From NCBI GenBank assembly GCA_002383425.1, contig DFYV01000087.1:6793-25382 (forward strand): DNA of 18,590 nucleotides. Reading direction: 5' to 3'. The number at the start of each line of letters is the position of its first letter. Position 1 is the stretch's first letter. This document shows positions 6,394 to 14,329 of this stretch, piece after piece. This stretch comes from Bacteroidales bacterium UBA4073 (GTDB taxonomy: Bacteria; Bacteroidota; Bacteroidia; Bacteroidales; Tenuifilaceae). The notes under the pieces are model-generated. The model was not told the DNA's origin and ran no database searches. It saw only the letters and a list, made by a program, of their open reading frames with translations. Position numbers and translations under genes: made by a program.

Positions 6394-8520
6394 TTATTGG
6401 GATGCAAAGGTTTTCGGGGTACTTTCAAGTAAGCTGTGTTTAAAATATCCGGAACTACGCATGTTATGAATGGCTATTTGGTTCTTTGACAATGTCGATA
6501 TCAATCTATTTGCATGGGTAAACGATACACTTTGGTCAATTATTGCCTTTTTGGCATTAACCATGTTAAGTACCATTTTGCTGCAATTCCGGTTTACAAG
6601 TAACAGGTCAACTTCAATGGGCTTACTGTTGCTAATATTTTTTACGCTATCGTTGTATGCAATGGCAATGCTGGTGTTTCCAGTAATGAGCAAAGCCAAA
6701 CCCGATTTTCGGATTATTTTAGTGTGGCTTGGGATTTCATGATTACGAGATTTGCCAAGGATGATTTCGGTTGGTTTTTGGAGCGAATAATTCCTTATGT
6801 AGCCACTGGTTGCATAGCTATGGTTTGTGAGTGAATCGTAACTCACTATCAGCGGGTTTCCTCCATGATTTAAGCATATTACTGAACCTTTTGGTAGTGT
6901 GAATACTACCAATTCTGAGTGGTTTTTAACCTTAACTGCATGAGCTGCTCCCAGTGCAAACACCCCAGAAATGGTTATAATGGATAACCTTAAAAATGAC
7001 CTTTTACGGTTTATGATGAATATAACAATAAACAGTGCAGAAAGTGTTAAAAGCAATTCTTGCCACCCAGAAAAGTATATGTTGCTTATGCTGGCGTAGG
7101 GGAAAGAATCGATAAGTTTAAGGCCGGAATTTAAAACCCATGTGGTAAACCCTAGAAGTTTGGCAAGGATTAGGCCTATCGGGTTAATTAGCGAAAGGGC
7201 AACCGTGGCTATTGAGAGGTACAGGACAATGGTTGAAAGTGGTATTGCAATTAGGTTTGTTACAAGGAATACCAATGGAAACTGTCCAAAGTTGAATAGC
7301 GAAATGGGTAGGGTAAGTATTTGAGCTGCAGCTGAAACTGCCATGAGCGACCAGGTATAGTCTAGTATTCGATTTTTAAAGTTGATAATGTTGTAGATGA
7401 TAGGATGAAAAACCACAATGGACAAAACCGCAACAAACGAAAGTTGAAAACCTACGTTAAAAAGCATAAACGGGTTGCTTACCAGAAGAATAAAAGCAGC
7501 TGCTGAAAGGGTATTGTAGCTGTTGGTTTTTAAGCTGGCGGTTTGCCCAATGGTAAAAAGGGAAAACATGATGGTAGCTCTACAAACCGATGGTGATAGT
7601 CCGGTAATAAACGCATACCCCCACAGGACAGCCAAAGCAATGGTTAAGCGTATTACTCCCCAGTATCGTCTTTTGGGTAATAGGGCAATAAAAATAAGCA
7701 CGATCTCAAATACCAAACCTACATGCAAGCCCGAAACTGCAAGAATATGCATGGCGCCAACCGATGAGTAAACCTTTCGGATCTCATCGTCAAGTAACGA
7801 TTTGTAACCCAGCATTAATGCGGATACAACTGCCAATTCCTGTCCGCTAATACCGTATTCCTTAAACGTTTCAATTACATAGTCCTGAGCTCTGTACGAA
7901 AGATTGAAAATTTTATTCGGATTGCTTCCAATTCTTTCCCAGTAACCTTCTCTAACAGAAGCGCTGTACCTTATACCCTGAAGATACATATACTGTTTCA
8001 TGTTAAACTGGTGAGGATTGGCTGGAGGTGAAAACTCTCTAAGTTTTGCTGAAATTGCTACAATATCACCGTATTTTAATTGGTAGCTATTGCTGTCAGA
8101 TACCGAAAAGTATAGCAAAACAGGGGTTGAAGAGCTCATGCTTGCATGTTGGAACGCGTCAATTATTTTGGCTTTAACTTTTACCGTGTTGCTACCAAGT
8201 GTAGGCGGTTCGGTGAGCCTTACCAGCATGTTATGTTTCGAGTTTGGTTTAAATGGAGCTTCGGGCTTGCTCACCGAAACGAGCAGGCATCCGAAAATTA
8301 AAAGTAAAAGATTGACTACCACCCCAAAAACCCAACGCATGTGCCATAATTTGAACTGTAAGCGAGCGGTAAGCACGATAATGGTTAGAAGGATTGAGAG
8401 AGCTATTGCCTGTAATGGGCTAAATAGGTTAGTGTAGTGTTGGATTAAAATGCCAGCTACTAACGGTATTAATAGCCGAAAAAAAGGAACTTCATGTATT
8501 GTGGTGGGTATTCTAATCAT
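6394..8520 (-). CDS. comEC: ComEC/Rec2-family DNA uptake channel, no MBL domain
   Basis: The 708-residue polytopic membrane protein has the ComEC order. Two or three N-terminal membrane helices are followed by a DUF4131/OB-like domain (about 95-195, with NPHQFNMKQYMYLQGI). Then comes the Competence domain, with the hallmark HILAVSGLHVGLV (259-271) and many hydrophobic helices to about residue 520. In Bacillus ComEC this region forms the channel for single-stranded DNA entry. The last ~190 residues are soluble but lack the HxHxDH metal-binding motif of the metallo-beta-lactamase domain found in ComEC of many other bacteria. The domain looks degenerate or unrelated, so nuclease activity is not expected. 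The start MIRIPTTIHEVPFFRLLIPL fits the family. An 8-base stem lies just before the ATG. The gene follows the STAS-like gene by 67 bases. Confidence 0.88.
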   Translation of the reverse strand: MIRIPTTIHEVPFFRLLIPLVAGILIQHYTNLFSPLQAIALSILLTIIVLTARLQFKLWHMRWVFGVVVNLLLLIFGCLLVSVSKPEAPFKPNSKHNMLVRLTEPPTLGSNTVKVKAKIIDAFQHASMSSSTPVLLYFSVSDSNSYQLKYGDIVAISAKLREFSPPANPHQFNMKQYMYLQGIRYSASVREGYWERIGSNPNKIFNLSYRAQDYVIETFKEYGISGQELAVVSALMLGYKSLLDDEIRKVYSSVGAMHILAVSGLHVGLVFEIVLIFIALLPKRRYWGVIRLTIALAVLWGYAFITGLSPSVCRATIMFSLFTIGQTASLKTNSYNTLSAAAFILLVSNPFMLFNVGFQLSFVAVLSIVVFHPIIYNIINFKNRILDYTWSLMAVSAAAQILTLPISLFNFGQFPLVFLVTNLIAIPLSTIVLYLSIATVALSLINPIGLILAKLLGFTTWVLNSGLKLIDSFPYASISNIYFSGWQELLLTLSALFIVIFIINRKRSFLRLSIITISGVFALGAAHAVKVKNHSELVVFTLPKGSVICLNHGGNPLIVSYDSLTNHSYATSGYIRNYSLQKPTEIILGKSRNHEIPSHTKIIRKSGLALLITGNTSIAIAYNDSVKNISNSKPIEVDLLLVNRNCSKMVLNMVNAKKAIIDQSVSFTHANRLISTLSKNQIAIHNMRSSGYFKHSLLESTPKTFASQ

Positions 8521-8524
8521 ACTG

Positions 8525-8550
8525 GTTGTAACGGCAAACCAAGTTACAAC
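8525..8550 (-). promoter_or_regulatory. hairpin just upstream of the comEC start
   Basis: GTTGTAAC (8525-8532) and GTTACAAC (8543-8550) are perfect complements, with a 10-base loop. In the minus-strand RNA the stem ends four bases before the comEC ATG (8520), so it could limit ribosome access. The T-run beside it is on the plus strand, so it is unlikely to terminate a minus-strand transcript. The regulatory role is inferred. Confidence 0.4.
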
Positions 8551-8587
8551 TTTTTGATATGCTGGTCAATGGAAAGAGCGATATGAG

Positions 8588-9004
8588 CTAAGTAAATTTT
8601 AGAGAATCGACCCATTTATAGGCATCTTCTTTGGAATTGAAAAATTTTAATGGCAGCCCGTAAACGGTGGTAACCTGAAGGATAAGATTAAGGTAATAGC
8701 GTTTGAAAGTACTTCCTTCAAAAATAACTGCGCCATACTTTAATCCTTGTTTTACGGCTTGGGGTATAGCAACCTGCTCAAACCATTTGCGGCTATTGGG
8801 GCTTACAACGCCTTGATCTCTAATATCGGATACGTATCCAATAACCTCAAAACCTGACATACGCTGAAATGAGAGTAGTGTAGTGAAAAGCGATTTATAT
8901 TCCTCAAAGGTTTGATGTCCATGCCAGGTAACCTCGATAGATTTTTTTTCAGGATTGTAAAAAGCTATTGCATAGGTGCTATGAACGATTTCAATTAGTG
9001 CCAT
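8588..9004 (-). CDS. STAS/SpoIIAA-like domain protein
   Basis: The protein has 138 residues, no signal peptide and no membrane segment. Beta strands alternate with helices: IVHSTYAIAFYNPEKKSIEVTW, a helix around FEEYKSLFTTLLSFQRM, a strand GYVSDIRDQGV, a helix WFEQVAIPQAVKQG, then YGAVIFEGSTFKRYYLNL and a final FFNSKEDAYKWVDS. The YVSDIRDQG segment and the FFNSKEDAYKWV ending (a phrase like fxxxeeAlxWl) fit the SpoIIAA-like/STAS-SEC14 group common in Bacteroidota. Members are suspected signalling or lipid-binding proteins; the role here is unknown. The frame extends to a TTG at 9010, but the ATG at 9004 is the natural start and lies about 16 bases after the predicted transcription start. The gene may head a transcript continuing into comEC. 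Confidence 0.65.
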   Translation of the reverse strand: MALIEIVHSTYAIAFYNPEKKSIEVTWHGHQTFEEYKSLFTTLLSFQRMSGFEVIGYVSDIRDQGVVSPNSRKWFEQVAIPQAVKQGLKYGAVIFEGSTFKRYYLNLILQVTTVYGLPLKFFNSKEDAYKWVDSLKFT

Positions 9005-9026
9005 AACCAATAGGTGTTGTTTACTG

Positions 9027-9057
9027 CAAAATAAGCAATTTGAATTCCCAAGTCAAG
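9027..9057 (-). promoter_or_regulatory. promoter of the STAS-like gene
   Basis: On the minus strand, CTTG (9054-9057) and TTATTTTG (9027-9034, one mismatch to TAnnTTTG) are exactly 19 bases apart. The expected transcription start near 9020 leaves a leader of about 16 bases. Confidence 0.6.
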
Positions 9058-9137
9058 ATAGTGTAAACAAACCACTTGTAAAAGTGGACGAAATAGCTTT
9101 TTTTGAGGACGGAATACGTTGATATAAAACAAATCGA

Positions 9138-9145
9138 TATTTTTG
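9138..9145 (+). promoter_or_regulatory. -7 element of the GroES-like gene
   Basis: TATTTTTG matches TAnnTTTG and lies 16 bases before the ATG. The -33 element is poor; a TTG occurs only 16 bases upstream. It shares the divergent 157-base region with the STAS-like gene promoter. Confidence 0.5.
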
Positions 9146-9161
9146 CTAAAATTCAAAAACT

Positions 9162-9545
9162 ATGTCGTTTTCGTTTGACCCCAAAGATTTTGACAGCATT
9201 ATTGTTGTTGGCGATAGGGTTTTAATTAGACCCAAAAACCCCGATGAGCGTACTAAATCAGGGCTACTGTTACCTCCCGGAGTGCAGGAAAAACAGAGAG
9301 CCCATAGCGGCTATGTGGTTAAGGTAGGGCCGGGTTACCCAATACCTATGTTTACCGATACCGATGAACCATGGAAAAAAAGTAGAAGTGATGCTAAATA
9401 TTTTCCCCTTCAAGCTCAGGTTGGCGATTTAGCTGTTTACCTTCATGAAAATGCTATTGAAGTTGAGTTTAATAACCAAAATTATGTGATTGTTCCATAT
9501 TCAGCCATTTTGTTACTTTTCCGTGACGAAGGACTGCTAGAATAA
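9162..9545 (+). CDS. divergent GroES/Cpn10-family protein
   Basis: The 127-residue cytoplasmic protein carries the Cpn10 fold. It has an N-terminal strand IIVVGDRVLIRPK and a mobile-loop-like TKSGLLLPPGVQEKQR (about 31-46). It continues with GYVVKVGPGYPIP and the C-terminal strands QVGDLAVYLHENAIEVEF and NYVIVPYSAILLLF. It is about 30 residues longer than ordinary GroES. The extra length lies in an N-terminal extension (SFSFDPKDFDS) and a charged insert (TDTDEPWKKSRSDAKY). No groEL is adjacent. The IVL tripeptide that normally contacts GroEL is represented by LLL, so interaction with GroEL is possible. It is probably a second, specialised co-chaperonin-like protein; this is inference from divergence and context. 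Confidence 0.8.
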   Translation: MSFSFDPKDFDSIIVVGDRVLIRPKNPDERTKSGLLLPPGVQEKQRAHSGYVVKVGPGYPIPMFTDTDEPWKKSRSDAKYFPLQAQVGDLAVYLHENAIEVEFNNQNYVIVPYSAILLLFRDEGLLE

Positions 9546-9575
9546 AATTTTATGATTAAAAAAATGGTATAAAAA

Positions 9576-9606
9576 TTTTACAATGTACGTTTTTCGTTTA
9601 TATTTG
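9576..9606 (+). promoter_or_regulatory. promoter of the Skp-like gene
   Basis: TATATTTG (9599-9606) matches TAnnTTTG. TTTT (9576-9579) lies 19 bases upstream in the position of TTTG. Transcription should start near 9613, leaving about 70 bases of leader before the ATG at 9686. Confidence 0.6.
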
Positions 9607-9685
9607 CGTCGATACGAATGTGGAAGTATGAAATATTGTGCAGTTTGTAAGTTTTGAATTACAAAAAACAGTAATATCAACAATT

Positions 9686-10291
9686 ATGAAGAAAACGAAT
9701 CTTATAATCGACATTGTACTCGGCATAGCGGTAGTTGTTCTTTTTGTACTTCATTTTACTTCCGGAAGTAAAAAAGCAGACATAACCCGATCAAAAGGGG
9801 AAAGTGTAGTATCAGAACAATTCTCTGCTGCGTGGGTAAACATTGATACCCTTCTAAATTACTACGACATGTACTACGACATGAAACTGGAACTTGAAGA
9901 GAGCGGTAAAAAGAAGGAAGCCGAACTTAATGCAAAATCGCGCAGCTTTGAGAAAGAGGCTTACGATTTTCAGGATAAGGTGCAAAAGGGATTATTAACC
10001 CGTTCCGAGGCTCAACAACTCCAAACCGACCTTGCAGCAAAGGAACAGCAACTTTACCAGTTACGCGACGAAATGCGTTTGCAGCTCGCCGAAGAGGAGC
10101 AGGTTAAACTTCGCCAGATTCACTACAGTATTACAGAGTACCTTAGGGATTTTAATGCCGATAAGGGTTACCATTTAATACTGAGTAATTCATTCGGTGG
10201 GCCACTGCTATACGGTAATCCTGCCAACGATATCACAAAAGAGGTACTCGAAGGTTTGAACAAGAGGTACGCTGATTCCAAAAAGAAATAA
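9686..10291 (+). CDS. OmpH/Skp-family periplasmic chaperone-like protein
   Basis: The 201-residue protein has an N-terminal hydrophobic segment (MKKTNLIIDIVLGIAVVVLFVLHF) without a clear signal-peptidase site. It is probably anchored in the inner membrane and faces the periplasm. WVNIDTLLNYYDMYYDMKLELEE resembles the Skp start (DxxxLLxxY). It is followed by a long charged coiled coil (about 60-135) and a C-terminal LLYGNPANDITKEVLEGLNKRY, typical of Bacteroidota OmpH proteins. Skp-like proteins hold unfolded outer-membrane proteins in the periplasm. The frame extends upstream to a GTG at 9638; the ATG at 9686 was preferred because it gives a clean basic-hydrophobic N-terminus. No bamA or lpxD is adjacent, unlike the classical skp locus. 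Confidence 0.8.
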   Translation: MKKTNLIIDIVLGIAVVVLFVLHFTSGSKKADITRSKGESVVSEQFSAAWVNIDTLLNYYDMYYDMKLELEESGKKKEAELNAKSRSFEKEAYDFQDKVQKGLLTRSEAQQLQTDLAAKEQQLYQLRDEMRLQLAEEEQVKLRQIHYSITEYLRDFNADKGYHLILSNSFGGPLLYGNPANDITKEVLEGLNKRYADSKKK

Positions 10292-10321
10292 ATACCCACC
10301 TATACTAAACCTAAACAAACC

Positions 10322-10368
10322 CGAAACCCTTTCGAATGTTTAACATGAGAAAGGGTTTCGTTAATTTT
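10322..10368 (+). terminator. rho-independent terminator of the Skp-like gene
   Basis: CGAAACCCTTTC (10322-10333) and GAAAGGGTTTCG (10349-10360) form a perfect 12-base stem with a 15-base loop, followed by TTAATTTT. It lies 30 bases after the stop codon and only 13 bases before the next start codon, so the T-run doubles as part of the next gene's presumed promoter. Confidence 0.75.
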
Positions 10369-10369
10369 G
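10362..10369 (+). promoter_or_regulatory. possible -7 element of the glycosyltransferase gene
   Basis: TAATTTTG fits TAnnTTTG, and TTTA (10339-10342) lies 19 bases upstream. It ends four bases before the ATG at 10374. If used, the transcript would be leaderless or nearly so. A chance match within the terminator T-run is the alternative. Confidence 0.35.
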
Positions 10370-10373
10370 GGGT

Positions 10374-11648
10374 ATGAAGTGGGACAACTTTTTTATCAGG
10401 AAAGGTTTTTTGCCGAAAATTGCGATAAGCCCTTCTGTCAATTTGGGACTTTGCGTAGTTATTCCGTGCTATAACGAGCCAAACCTGTTAAAATCGTTGG
10501 AATCAGTTGCCTGTTGCAAGCTTCCACCGTGCGATGTTGAGGTTATAGTTGTGGTTAACCATCCCGAGGGGTCACACAACAATGTGGTTGAGGCCTCTAT
10601 CAAATCGGTTAAAGAGGTTGTGGAGGCAGAAAAGCTTTGGGGCAGCCAGCACTTGCACTTCCATGCGGTGGAAGCATTTAACATCCCGTTCAGGTATGCA
10701 GGAGTTGGGTATGCCCGACAGGTTGGGATGGACGAGGCAGCCTACCGGCTGCTAAACGTGAGTAAACCCATGGGTATTATCGCCAACTTTGATGCCGATT
10801 CACGATGTGCACCTAACTACTTGATTGAGCTGTATAGGCTTTGGGAACAGTACCCTCATACTGATGCCTGTTCGGTTAGGTTTGAGCATCCACTATCGGG
10901 TGATGAATTTACGGCTGAGGTTTACGAAGGTATTGCAGCCTATGAGTTACACCTGCGCTACTATAACCAGGCTTCGCGGTTTGTTGGATTTCCTTTTGCC
11001 TACCATACGGTAGGTTCATCAATGGCATGCAGCGCAGAAGCTTACGTTAAGTATGGTGGTATGAATCGCCACCAGGCTGGTGAAGATTTTTACTTCCTTC
11101 AGAAGATTATACCTCATGGCCGGTTTCGGGAGCTTAACAGTACATGTGTTTACCCATCGCCCCGGCCATCGGATAGAGTTCCTTTTGGCACTGGTAAAGC
11201 CATGAGCAAGCTGGTTTATGCCCACGAATCTATTACAACCTATCATCTTGATTCGTTTCTTAATCTTGAACCGCTTTTTCGGGAAGTGGAAACCTTATAC
11301 GGCATGGATAATATTGAAACCACCAAATTTATTCGGTCACTGGCCATACCTTTAAAACAATTTCTTTTCAATGTTGATGCCTTAAGGGCCATTGAAAATG
11401 TAAGAACCAATGTTTCGTCGGCAAAATCGTTTAAAAAAAGGTTCTACCTTTGGTTCGATGCCTTCATGTTCTTGAAGTACATGAACTTTGCAGCCGAAAA
11501 TTACTATGGTAAACAGCCTGTTTTTGAGCAGGCGCAAAAATTGCTTGATCTAACCGACGAAAACCAATGTGGGAATGTTGCTACTACTATGGAGTTGCTT
11601 TTGAGGTACAGGGCGATGGATTGCAAAGAGTGGTCAATCAAACTCTAA
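10374..11648 (+). CDS. family 2 glycosyltransferase (GT-A fold)
   Basis: The 424-residue soluble protein has the GT2 features in order. These are the first strand CVVIPCYNEP (27-36), the nucleotide-sugar metal-binding DADS (140-143, after IIANF) and a GED acidic motif (236-238, in HQAGEDFYFLQK). YPSPRPSDRVPFGTGKAM follows. No membrane helix is visible, unlike processive synthases. The C-terminal ~140 residues are helical and not recognised. The donor and acceptor are unknown. The gene is not in a polysaccharide cluster. It starts directly after a terminator and ends convergently, overlapping the SpoIIE-type gene by 11 bases. Confidence 0.85.
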   Translation: MKWDNFFIRKGFLPKIAISPSVNLGLCVVIPCYNEPNLLKSLESVACCKLPPCDVEVIVVVNHPEGSHNNVVEASIKSVKEVVEAEKLWGSQHLHFHAVEAFNIPFRYAGVGYARQVGMDEAAYRLLNVSKPMGIIANFDADSRCAPNYLIELYRLWEQYPHTDACSVRFEHPLSGDEFTAEVYEGIAAYELHLRYYNQASRFVGFPFAYHTVGSSMACSAEAYVKYGGMNRHQAGEDFYFLQKIIPHGRFRELNSTCVYPSPRPSDRVPFGTGKAMSKLVYAHESITTYHLDSFLNLEPLFREVETLYGMDNIETTKFIRSLAIPLKQFLFNVDALRAIENVRTNVSSAKSFKKRFYLWFDAFMFLKYMNFAAENYYGKQPVFEQAQKLLDLTDENQCGNVATTMELLLRYRAMDCKEWSIKL

Positions 11649-14196
11649 ATCCAACTATTAGCACATCGTCAACCTGTTCATTTTCGTCACCGCGCCATTC
11701 CATGTGAATTTTGTATAGAATTTCCTTTTGTTCCGGCATCGGTTTTTCCCAAATACTAAGAAAAGTTTCCTTCATGCGTTTAAGCATGAACTTACGGCCA
11801 TCGGAGCCTCCAAACTGGTCAGCGTAGCCATCGGAAAACATGTAAAAGGTATCGCCAGTCTGGTACTTAATTTCGTGATTGGTAAAAGGTTTAAAATCGT
11901 TAAGGTGTACGGCAACAGGCATTTTATCGGCCTTATACTCAAAGAGTTCGCCTTTACGAATTTGGTATAGCGGATTGTATGCCCCTGCCCATTCCAGTTT
12001 TTGATTTTGTTTATCGATAACGCAAAGCGAGATATCCATGCCGTCTTTTTGTTCCTCGAACTTACCGGTTTGGCTAAGAGTGGTTTTAATAAGGTTTCGG
12101 AGGTTATTAAGGATTTCGGAGGGTTGAAGAATATTGTCCTTGTTTACAATTTCATAAAGGAATGAAACGCCGAGCATGCTCATGAAAGCTCCCGGTACGC
12201 CATGTCCGGTACAGTCGGCAGCCACCAGTACAATCTTGTCATTTTTTTGGGTCATCCAGTAAAAATCGCCACTAACAATGTCGCGGGGCAGAAAAAGAAC
12301 AAAGTGTTCGGGTAGAACATCGGAAATTAGAGTTGAGGTGGGTAAAACTGCAGTTTGTATGCGGCTGGCATACTTAATACTATCGGTAATTTCCTGTTTC
12401 TGACTGGTAATGAGGGCATTTTTTTCTTCAAGGATGATATTGGCCCGCTGCTTGTCACGAAACATTTTAAACATTAGCAAAGCAACCATCAGTATAAGGA
12501 ACGATCCGGCGATTGCTCCAATGATCATCAACTTTTGGCGTTGGATTATCGATTCTTGGAGTTCTTCCTTATTTTTCATCAGGGCAAGTTGCTGTTCCTT
12601 CTTTTCGGTTTCGTACTTGGTTTGCATTTCGGCCATTATACGCTGGCTTTTCTCGCTAAATATCTCATCCTTAATCTTAGCCGCCTGCTTGAAGTATGCG
12701 TGGGCACGCACCAAATCGCCTCGATTTTCGTAGAGTTTCGATAAACGTTCGTAGCTGTAGCGCAATGTTTCCTTTAATCCTAATTTTTCCGATAGCCTTG
12801 AGCATTCAATAAATGCCAGTTCAGCTTCATCGTACCGTCCCTGACGGAACAAACTTTCACCTTTTGCGTAGAGTGCTGCTGTGGTTTCGTAAAGAAGGTT
12901 GTTTTTTCGTGCCTGCTGTAAGGCACGATTGATGTATGTATTTGCCTTGTCCCAATCGCGAGCCCAGCTGTAAATGCTTCCCAAATTGGTATTTACCTTG
13001 GATATCTCACTTTCTTCATGGAGCTCATCAAAAATATTCAGCGCCTGATTGTAGTAAAATCTTGCACTATCGAACGCCATAAGTATTTCGGATTGCTTGA
13101 TCTTGTACAGGGAGTCTTCCCACATCTCGCCAAAACGGGCTACAAACCTATTAGTGGCAAGGCGTGAAAAAACGTTCCCAATGTTTTGTAAGGTTTGTCC
13201 CTCTTCCTTTTTCTTTTCATGTTTGCGGAAGAGTTCAAGAGCGGTTTTATGGTAACCTAAGGCTTTAAGGTAATTAGCTTCGTTCTCGTCAGTTGCAAGG
13301 GTACTTTGCGATAGGTTTTCGTAAATCATTCCAAGCCCCGAGTTGCAGGTGGCTATGCCTTCCTGGTCATTTATGCCCTCAAATGTTCGCAAAGCTTTTT
13401 GGTATTGTTCAAGGGCAAGCTGAAAGTTGCTTAAAGCGATGTGTGTACGCCCAATATTGAGGTAGGCAATTGCCAGGTAAAAGGGTTGATCGCCCATGCG
13501 TTCCTTAAGTTCAACCTCTTTCCGGTAGCACCATAAAGCGCTATCGTATTGGGCAAGGTCATAGTAAATACGTCCAACTCCACTGTAGATGCTGCGGGCA
13601 ATCTTTTTCCAATCTCCAAGTTGTTCCTTAATAAGTTCCAATGAGCGATGGATATAGACACGTGCCGAATCGTTTATGCCCTGCTGTTGCATTATTTTTC
13701 CCAGCCGGAAGTAAGCGTAAGCCTGATACCTTACGCTGTCCATCTCTATTGCCTGTTTGAGCAATAGGTTGGCATAATGCTGTGATTTTTCAAATGAGTC
13801 GATGTAAAAGTACGATGTGGAAATTCCTTTATAGGCCTCAAGCATGTAGTTTTTGAACTCCTTCTTTAGGGCTAACTCCAACGCTTTGCTGTATAGTTCA
13901 ATGGCCTCGTTATCCATGTAATTGTCCGATAAAGCATCTCCCTTGTTAAGGTAAGCTTTGGCAAGTAGTTCATCGTTTATTTTACGGGCTGCAGCTATGG
14001 CTTCGTCGGCATACTTAAGGGCTTCGTCGGTACCTGAGGCTGAGGTTACTTCTGTCAACCTGATAAGAATTTCAACTTTATCTTTACCTTTTGAAGCCGA
14101 AAGTAAATTTAACAAGCTGTCGCGTTGGCTTGCCTTTGTGGTGATAAACACACAGCTTAATGCTAAAAGGGTGATTGCTATTGCTTTTGCCCTCAT
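11638..14196 (-). CDS. TPR-repeat sensor with SpoIIE-type PP2C phosphatase
   Basis: The 852-residue protein is a one-component signalling protein. A signal peptide (MRAKAIAITLLALSCVFITT) precedes a periplasmic array of tetratricopeptide repeats (about residues 50-520). A charged coiled coil (about 525-556), one membrane helix (558-576) and a cytoplasmic linker follow. The C-terminal SpoIIE/PP2C domain (about 625-852) has its metal-binding acids: SGDFYW (642-647), VAADCTGHGVPGAFMSML with Asp661, DGMDISLCVID, FSDGYADQFGG with Asp789 and QVDDVLIVG with Asp843-844. Such phosphatases usually act on anti-anti-sigma (STAS) proteins; none is adjacent, though a STAS-like gene lies at 8588-9004. The frame is open to an ATG at 14247, but the ATG at 14196 gives a proper signal peptide. 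It is divergent from the metal-transport operon. Confidence 0.9.
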   Translation of the reverse strand: MRAKAIAITLLALSCVFITTKASQRDSLLNLLSASKGKDKVEILIRLTEVTSASGTDEALKYADEAIAAARKINDELLAKAYLNKGDALSDNYMDNEAIELYSKALELALKKEFKNYMLEAYKGISTSYFYIDSFEKSQHYANLLLKQAIEMDSVRYQAYAYFRLGKIMQQQGINDSARVYIHRSLELIKEQLGDWKKIARSIYSGVGRIYYDLAQYDSALWCYRKEVELKERMGDQPFYLAIAYLNIGRTHIALSNFQLALEQYQKALRTFEGINDQEGIATCNSGLGMIYENLSQSTLATDENEANYLKALGYHKTALELFRKHEKKKEEGQTLQNIGNVFSRLATNRFVARFGEMWEDSLYKIKQSEILMAFDSARFYYNQALNIFDELHEESEISKVNTNLGSIYSWARDWDKANTYINRALQQARKNNLLYETTAALYAKGESLFRQGRYDEAELAFIECSRLSEKLGLKETLRYSYERLSKLYENRGDLVRAHAYFKQAAKIKDEIFSEKSQRIMAEMQTKYETEKKEQQLALMKNKEELQESIIQRQKLMIIGAIAGSFLILMVALLMFKMFRDKQRANIILEEKNALITSQKQEITDSIKYASRIQTAVLPTSTLISDVLPEHFVLFLPRDIVSGDFYWMTQKNDKIVLVAADCTGHGVPGAFMSMLGVSFLYEIVNKDNILQPSEILNNLRNLIKTTLSQTGKFEEQKDGMDISLCVIDKQNQKLEWAGAYNPLYQIRKGELFEYKADKMPVAVHLNDFKPFTNHEIKYQTGDTFYMFSDGYADQFGGSDGRKFMLKRMKETFLSIWEKPMPEQKEILYKIHMEWRGDENEQVDDVLIVGFRV

Positions 14197-14329
14197 GGTA
14201 GTATTACTATTTGTGAGCAAATTACTAAAGATTACGTCATTATGCAAAGGAAATTGATAAAATTAGATAATAGTAAAAACAAATTCCATAAAATGATGTT
14301 ATATTAGGATGTAAATGTTGAAGTGTACT

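Noticed and set aside
9072..9087. Small hairpin CCACTT-AAGTGG in the divergent region as a terminator
   Set aside because: The stem is only six bases, no gene ends nearby, and the T-run lies too far away.
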